A stretch of 64,000 nt of DNA from Dictyobacter kobayashii. GTDB taxonomy: Bacteria; Chloroflexota; Ktedonobacteria; Ktedonobacterales; Ktedonobacteraceae. The position numbers and the translations under genes are program-made. Shown here piece by piece: positions 59,801-64,000 of the stretch; within the stretch, counting starts at the first letter, position 1; the number at the start of each line of letters is the position of its first letter. The stretch lies in the NCBI RefSeq assembly GCF_003967555.1, contig NZ_BIFS01000002.1:1364001-1428000 (forward strand), written 5' to 3'. The notes under the pieces are model-generated. The model was not told the DNA's origin and did no database searches. It was given only the letters and a program-made list of their open reading frames with translations.

Positions 59801-62800
59801 CAGCGCGGAAACGGCATAGGGCAGGCTCCTGGTGGTGGCGCGTCCCATGCTATCGTAGATAGTGTAGGTGATCAGTGTCGAGGGGATCCTGGGCACCTTC
59901 GACAGCAGATTGGGTCCCGGCGCTTTGGTTTCGATCAGGCGCCCCTGCCCATCAAACCATTGCTGCGTGGTCACCGTTTGCGTGCCGCCGCTCACCACGC
60001 GTGTGGTCGTGTCCAGTTCCAGGCACGGTGCTGTCGAACCCTGTGAACAAGTGTTTTTGTAGGTGGAGGTCGTGGTAGGACTGGTCAGCGTATCATCAGG
60101 AGCCGCGACTGCCGTCAGCCGTCCCAGCACATCATACTGATAGGCGGTGCTCTGGCCATTGGTATCTTTGGTGGCCATCACCCACTGCCCATAGCCCCCA
60201 GCTGCCGTGCTATTGTAGTCTGCCTGCACCAGCTGATTCCTGGCATTGTACGCCTTGGTCAGATGGGTGCCAAAGCCATCATAGCTCGCACAGGCGGTAT
60301 ATTGAGACGCCCCATTGGTACAGCCCTTATGACTATCAGGGTCAAGCGTGGCTACTGGCGTCCCAGACGCATCGTAGGTCGCCTGATTGACCACCATTGG
60401 CCCGGGTGCGTTACAGCTATTGCTGGGATCACTATAGCCGGTATGGTCTTCGGTGCGTGTCACATCCGGCAAAGAAGGGGCGGTCGTAAAGGCGCTATTG
60501 CCCCCATAGAAGGTAGCGTGACATCCATACTGCGTCCCAGACGCACTCTGCGTCTTGGTCAAGGCCGGGAGGTTGGTCAGGTAGACCGAACTCAGCGGGT
60601 TATCGTTGGGATAATAGGTGGATTTCGAGATATAATGATTGCCATTGACATCATTGGCCGTGACATCCACCTGGTTCACATTGCCATAGTCATAGCCGTT
60701 GACGTCGCTCGACCCCTGGTTATCGCCATCGTAGCTGTAGGTGGTCGTTTTATGGACCACATTGCTATTGCTCTGATACCCATTCTGGTCGGTCACCCCA
60801 TCCACTTGATACTGATCCGTCTGTGTGACCCGTGGATCACAGACCACCACCGGGTTGTTGCGATCTAACTGGCTGGTCATGTACTGCTTGCCCACATCAG
60901 AGGGCAAGCCAGTCGCCCCGGCACTATTGCCCACCCCGGGAGGAGGGCACATCGTCAGGTAGTTCCAGGTCTGCGCCGAAAGCAACTTGCCATCGATCCC
61001 AAAGTTCAGGGATTCCTTCTCTTTGCCCGCCAGGCCTGGATCAGCACCCCAATAGGGGGAGACGCCACAGTTCGCGACCTTGTTATATTTGTAGTAGCAG
61101 GTGATGCCACTAGTGGCGATGCCGGGTCCGCTGGTGGAGTAGAAGCTATGCTGCTGTGAGGAACCATCGGGCTGCGTCACGTCCACCGTCGAGAAGCTGG
61201 TGAACTGCTCATTGTAGTAGTCGGCATAGTCTTCGTCGTTGACATTGCCCCAGGTATAGCCATAGGTACAATTGGGACACCAGGTCGCACTGAGTGAGTT
61301 GACATAATACTGATACTGCCAGGTCGAAGAGACACCATTGGTGACCGCGGTGCGCGAATAGACCACCATGCGACTCCAACTGCGATCATCGGCCTGTCCA
61401 CACAGATTGGTCGAAGAACGGCTGGGATTACAGGTCAAGGCATTATTGGCGGCGCCACCATCGGTGCCATGCGTGTTGCCATGTGCCTCCGACCAGTTGA
61501 TGGTCTCATTCCAGCCGCGTCCATTATCCAGGTTCTGGATAAAGTATTTATTATAGGTCTGCTGCCAGAGCCAGCAATCATTGGTGGCATAGCGCGGCGT
61601 CCAGCTGGGGCCGCAGTTGCCCAGAGGCAAGGCATGATGGGCTGAGTCCGAGGCCTCATAATGCTCGGTTTCCTGGATATAGGAAATATTCACAATCGGA
61701 GCATGCAAGGTGCTGTCGGTCCCAAACTCATCAATCTTACGCAACAACAGATAGCCGGCCACACTTTCATTGGCCCCACTGAGTGGATCTTGAAAGGTGC
61801 TCGGCGGTTGCTGGTCATAGGAGAAATCGTACTCATTGAGCGCATGGCCATTGGATTGGATCTGAACGTTATTGAGGATATAGTCGCTGAATGCTTTGGG
61901 TGCCGGTAGACCATTTGATCCCGACAGATCGGCTGGCGCATCACAGCGAATGTATTGCGACCAGTTGTTACATCCTCCGGTGGTGTTCAAGATCCGATCT
62001 GCCTTGTATTCGGCATTAAACGCGATCTTGACCAGAGGATTCCAGGTGCTACATCCCAGCGTCACGCCATCGCTCTGGGCATAATTGGCGTTATGGCAGG
62101 TGGGATCATCGTACTCAATAAACGAGATCGCCGAGTCGCGTACATCATGGATGGGTTGATCCTGTTGATAATGCACGCGGATCTGGTTACCGTAGCGATC
62201 AACCAGTAAATTGAGGTCCCAGCGATAGGGATGGAAATTGCCCTGGACATCGGTCGCCGACTGGCGGGAGTCATTGGTACAGCCAAACTCTTCAATCATG
62301 CCATTGGGCAGCCAGACATGCCAACACGGCTGGTTATTAAATTTCACCTGTTGGATCCTGGCATGACTTTCCGGCGCGGAATGCCAGTACGTCGAGGTGC
62401 TATCGATGCTGGTCGATGTCTCACTATAGCCAGGGGGGATCAATTGCCCGCTGATGCCATTGGGGTCGCTGATCGACCAGACATTCTCGTACGTGTTATC
62501 GATGCCTGGTGTTACATTCTGCTCGCTCCAGGTAATCGAACCCAGGCTCAGGTTCCAGCCTTCACCCACCCAGGGAGCGGTTCCCTGCGCGTTATGACTT
62601 TCACTGACCGAGCCACTGGAATAGGTCAGATTCAAGTTGGGAGCAAACCCACCAGGGCCTGGAGGCACACTGATCGGATAGCTGTAATCCAGGGAACCCG
62701 CACTTAAGCCCACATCCACATTTTGTGGTGAGCCCCAACTGGCCTGGGGGGCCTGCGTGCTAAAGGAGATCGTGCTACTGGCAGCCGCCGGGACCATTGT

Positions 62801-63796
62801 GGCCGGGGTTGCCGTCGGGGTTACCGTGGCATGTAGTGGAGGCGTTACCGTTGCGGCAACGGTTGCTGTCACTTGAGGGGTCGCTTTCACCGTTGCCGTT
62901 GGGGTCGCTACCTTCCCGGCGGCAGATGGGGTTGCCGTTCCTGTTGCCACCGTCGTTGGCGTCCCCTGTGGTTTCGCCGTTGTGGTTGGCGTAGGCGTCG
63001 CCACAGATGTCGAGGACGTCAACGTTGTCGCTGTACTCCAGCTCAATGCAGTTGCGTCCTTCTGAGCGACAAGCAACATCGGTTTGCTACTGCCAGTTTG
63101 AGGGCTGGCTTGTGCTTGAGCAGATGGTGCCTGGGTTGAAACAGTAGGTGTATTGGTATTCCATATCGCGACAATCGTCTGGCTCTTCCAGAGCAGGCTT
63201 CCTTGCTGCGGCAAGAGCCGATAATGCAGGGTCAACGGATGAGCAAGGACGAGCGTGGTAAGTGCATGTCCTTGAGCATCAAATAATGAAAACTGATAGC
63301 TGCCCAGCATCAAGTGTCCACTGACGGCACCACCACTTCCGGCATCAACCTGGACAATTTTCAGCTGGATGCGCCCACCTGCATCACTGACCTGTTGGGC
63401 GCTGACGGTGTCTGCCAGAACATCAACAACCAGGTGCCCATCGCTGGTCTGGATATGCTGGGCCTGAGGGGTCAACGACCGTGTCAAGGTGGGGTGCGGA
63501 TGCTGAGGGGATGTAATCAATTGTTGGGTTGGATCGGGATGGCCGCTGACATATTTGCCAACATCAGGCGGCTTCACTGCTTTTGATGCCTTCAACCACT
63601 GAGGTGTGGTTAACGCAGGATTCGGATTGGTGGGTTTCGTCGCCGCATAGGCGGGCGGAATATCCATTACCGCGTTGAGCAACGACGCACTCACAATCAG
63701 AGACACAAAAAAAGAGGTCCAGAGAGCTGAACCCAGGCTTCGTTTTGAGCGAGGACGTCCTCGCTTGACGGAAGCCAATACGGTACTTCGAGTCAT
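56885..63796 (-). CDS. Full-length secreted RHS polymorphic toxin with BURPS668_1122-like deaminase tip
   Basis: A 2303-residue protein. Start at MTRSTVLASVKRGRPR (ATG 63796), because GGAGC lies six bases upstream. A basic N-region and hydrophobic helix (WTSFFVSLIVSASLL) end at AYA (about residue 51), a Sec signal peptide. A Thr/Ala/Pro-rich stalk (about 245-335) precedes an SpvB-like domain (from about 360: VDVGLSAGSLDYSYPIS, GWNLSLGSI). YD/RHS repeats follow, and the core ends at DPTGHGRC (about 2044). The tip has DEDSEYKLLNNLA (about 2240) and ERTPCSSCRDVIWDF (about 2275), the DxE/PCxxC pattern of BURPS668_1122-type deaminases. It is the only RHS gene here with its own promoter and secretion signal. 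Confidence 0.9.
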   Translation of the reverse strand: MTRSTVLASVKRGRPRSKRSLGSALWTSFFVSLIVSASLLNAVMDIPPAYAATKPTNPNPALTTPQWLKASKAVKPPDVGKYVSGHPDPTQQLITSPQHPHPTLTRSLTPQAQHIQTSDGHLVVDVLADTVSAQQVSDAGGRIQLKIVQVDAGSGGAVSGHLMLGSYQFSLFDAQGHALTTLVLAHPLTLHYRLLPQQGSLLWKSQTIVAIWNTNTPTVSTQAPSAQAQASPQTGSSKPMLLVAQKDATALSWSTATTLTSSTSVATPTPTTTAKPQGTPTTVATGTATPSAAGKVATPTATVKATPQVTATVAATVTPPLHATVTPTATPATMVPAAASSTISFSTQAPQASWGSPQNVDVGLSAGSLDYSYPISVPPGPGGFAPNLNLTYSSGSVSESHNAQGTAPWVGEGWNLSLGSITWSEQNVTPGIDNTYENVWSISDPNGISGQLIPPGYSETSTSIDSTSTYWHSAPESHARIQQVKFNNQPCWHVWLPNGMIEEFGCTNDSRQSATDVQGNFHPYRWDLNLLVDRYGNQIRVHYQQDQPIHDVRDSAISFIEYDDPTCHNANYAQSDGVTLGCSTWNPLVKIAFNAEYKADRILNTTGGCNNWSQYIRCDAPADLSGSNGLPAPKAFSDYILNNVQIQSNGHALNEYDFSYDQQPPSTFQDPLSGANESVAGYLLLRKIDEFGTDSTLHAPIVNISYIQETEHYEASDSAHHALPLGNCGPSWTPRYATNDCWLWQQTYNKYFIQNLDNGRGWNETINWSEAHGNTHGTDGGAANNALTCNPSRSSTNLCGQADDRSWSRMVVYSRTAVTNGVSSTWQYQYYVNSLSATWCPNCTYGYTWGNVNDEDYADYYNEQFTSFSTVDVTQPDGSSQQHSFYSTSGPGIATSGITCYYKYNKVANCGVSPYWGADPGLAGKEKESLNFGIDGKLLSAQTWNYLTMCPPPGVGNSAGATGLPSDVGKQYMTSQLDRNNPVVVCDPRVTQTDQYQVDGVTDQNGYQSNSNVVHKTTTYSYDGDNQGSSDVNGYDYGNVNQVDVTANDVNGNHYISKSTYYPNDNPLSSVYLTNLPALTKTQSASGTQYGCHATFYGGNSAFTTAPSLPDVTRTEDHTGYSDPSNSCNAPGPMVVNQATYDASGTPVATLDPDSHKGCTNGASQYTACASYDGFGTHLTKAYNARNQLVQADYNSTAAGGYGQWVMATKDTNGQSTAYQYDVLGRLTAVAAPDDTLTSPTTTSTYKNTCSQGSTAPCLELDTTTRVVSGGTQTVTTQQWFDGQGRLIETKAPGPNLLSKVPRIPSTLITYTIYDSMGRATTRSLPYAVSALTGTGYVTPDLSQARTVTNYDGLGRQLGSATYQDASTIKLSTSVAYTVAQGLPSFTQNPTLPFERTTTLDAYNHQAVSYTDAIGRQRYTQVFSGTGPSYTVVRTIRYDRDVVGNLYATLTYDATTTQQAFQNATYDGVGRKVGMSDSDSGNNWVYSYDGDSNLVSQTDPRGTSTYVSYDVLNRPLCKGTTSAAVNPCSSSAYATFFYDSYDNSSNTGVSFPSGCTAPTGSFASDPIGKETADTFRATAGSGWRCSGYDERGRPDQNSLSVTADGTTTTQTVNASYNDAGQVTTLNYPDGELVTSQYDNNDYLRSVYFGGAGVTNPVTFLVGQVSYTNAGQLSGMAFGGSAVPTSVPTPVFSTSLSYDGIQRPLTSTASRSGTTFWNQTRTYDNVGNVINLSTTVPTTTNGTKTDSQSFCYDDLNRLVWSGNTGTPTGGNHCGLAPNGTTVSAYQQSYSYDALDRLTNGPSGSETYGTFPAHGAVTLGNVPNQYASYDAMGNMTCRNVDTTSGHGCDAAQSGAIMTYDNDGRLATWVAPNGTVASDQFLYDNSGQRVLQRASNTVGSTTTTSDTISFDGYTDVTITGGTTSTTKYYSVGGKTVAMRQDGTFFSYLMPDFLGSNSINLRADGSVQAVQLFSPFGSTRYSDGTMLSPFNFTGQRLDTQTGLLYFNARYYDANSGRFTSADNVETNGSGLDPFAYVKGNPETFIDPTGHGRCPSPDSCGVGAPTYDPPPPPSSDPPSSNPPVNGSGGSSSGGNGGVCPYQATCPGNNNSANGSSDVPATSDPATRNGVCHYDCWVDVASGTMLFLTLVDPFLLIVDALDAQAVANTVQEDTYPGQLSEQQLKNWVNAIKQANNIGKNRNVAALTFDIEGEQGNGWASSGPDFDGSSKPTNPYFPARPTGNNQRDEDSEYKLLNNLAQTLNPTRAKVSNIIGRIDLYSERTPCSSCRDVIWDFEKMFPKIDVYVWYK

Positions 63797-63970
63797 AGAA
63801 GCTCCAAAAAATAAAAATACGCACATCGGCGCTTCTCATCTGTGACCCTGATGCTTTCTGTTTTTAAGCGCGTTCTTTCTACCTGAAAAATAGAAGTGGT
63901 ACAATCGGCATGAACGGCAAGAAAAAAGAGATATAGCGTAAGGTGTGCAAGAAACATCGATACATTTCGA

Positions 63971-64000
63971 AGTATATTTAAAAATACACTGCTTTGTCAA
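63971..64000 (-). promoter_or_regulatory. Sigma-70-like promoter of the full-length RHS gene
   Basis: In minus-strand reading TTGACA (63995-64000) is followed after 18 bases by TATACT (63971-63976), close to the housekeeping consensus. The 5' leader to the ATG at 63796 is about 165 bases. No comparable promoter was seen before any orphan cassette. Confidence 0.65.

Noticed and set aside
1..64000. Integron-like gene cassette array
   Set aside because: Tandem cassettes in one orientation suggest an integron, but there is no integrase of the integron type and no attC-like imperfect palindrome shared between cassettes. The shared element is the RHS core itself.
1..64000. CRISPR arrays, tRNA or rRNA genes
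   Set aside because: No short direct repeats with regular spacers and no tRNA cloverleaf or rRNA sequence were noticed on either strand by eye.

Overview
The window is one long accessory island with no housekeeping genes. It is dominated by a polymorphic RHS-toxin locus on the minus strand. A full-length secreted RHS protein (56885-63796) has a consensus-like promoter at the right edge, a Sec signal peptide, a Thr/Ala/Pro-rich stalk, an SpvB-like domain, YD/RHS repeats, an RHS core ending in DPTG, and a deaminase toxin tip. Downstream of it, all in the same orientation, lie twelve promoterless, signal-less RHS-core cassettes plus one cassette reduced to a toxin fragment. Each has a nearly identical RHS core, an abrupt switch after DPTG to a different C-terminal tip, and then one or two candidate immunity genes before the next cassette starts.

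Tips, right to left: BURPS668_1122-like deaminase (with SUKH immunity); an unassigned tip with an F-N-G/W-E-L-V motif (two unassigned proteins); a hydrophobic tip (membrane protein); a deaminase-like tip (LRR protein); HINT plus a CAE/PCxxC deaminase (LRR protein); a hydrophobic tip (59-aa membrane protein); a HAE/PCxxC deaminase fragment (two pentapeptide-repeat proteins); a papain/C39-like peptidase (frameshifted unassigned protein); a hydrophobic tip (membrane protein; this cassette is split by a group II intron); a HAE/PCxxC deaminase (two pentapeptide-repeat proteins); a hydrophobic tip (membrane protein); a hydrophobic tip (membrane/PH-like protein); HINT plus an ENHH-type nuclease (SUKH); and a hydrophobic tip (membrane protein). 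Hydrophobic tips always pair with integral membrane proteins, and soluble enzyme tips always pair with soluble proteins. Nearly every toxin is separated from its immunity gene by a hairpin, often terminator-like. This would let immunity genes be expressed independently of silent toxin cassettes.

Mobile DNA is heavily layered. At 3312-9009 an ISL3-type element carries two tandem IS5-family elements inserted at the same TTT, one of which carries an IS21 element. There is also an IS701-like element (18622-20113), a group II intron with an RT-HNH protein lying antisense to the RHS gene it interrupts (24457-26879), an IS3 remnant (about 55660-56489), and remnants of a tyrosine recombinase/DUF5348-like/HNH module (42380-43777, with a second HNH fragment near 30500).

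Taxon: the combination of large SpvB-type RHS proteins, many transposons, pentapeptide and SUKH immunity proteins and moderate GC suggests a Ktedonobacteria-like Chloroflexota. That is inference from general knowledge; no marker gene is present. The layout fits a system in which the expressed RHS gene swaps toxin tips with downstream silent cassettes through its conserved core. Long identical patches between cassettes support ongoing gene conversion.
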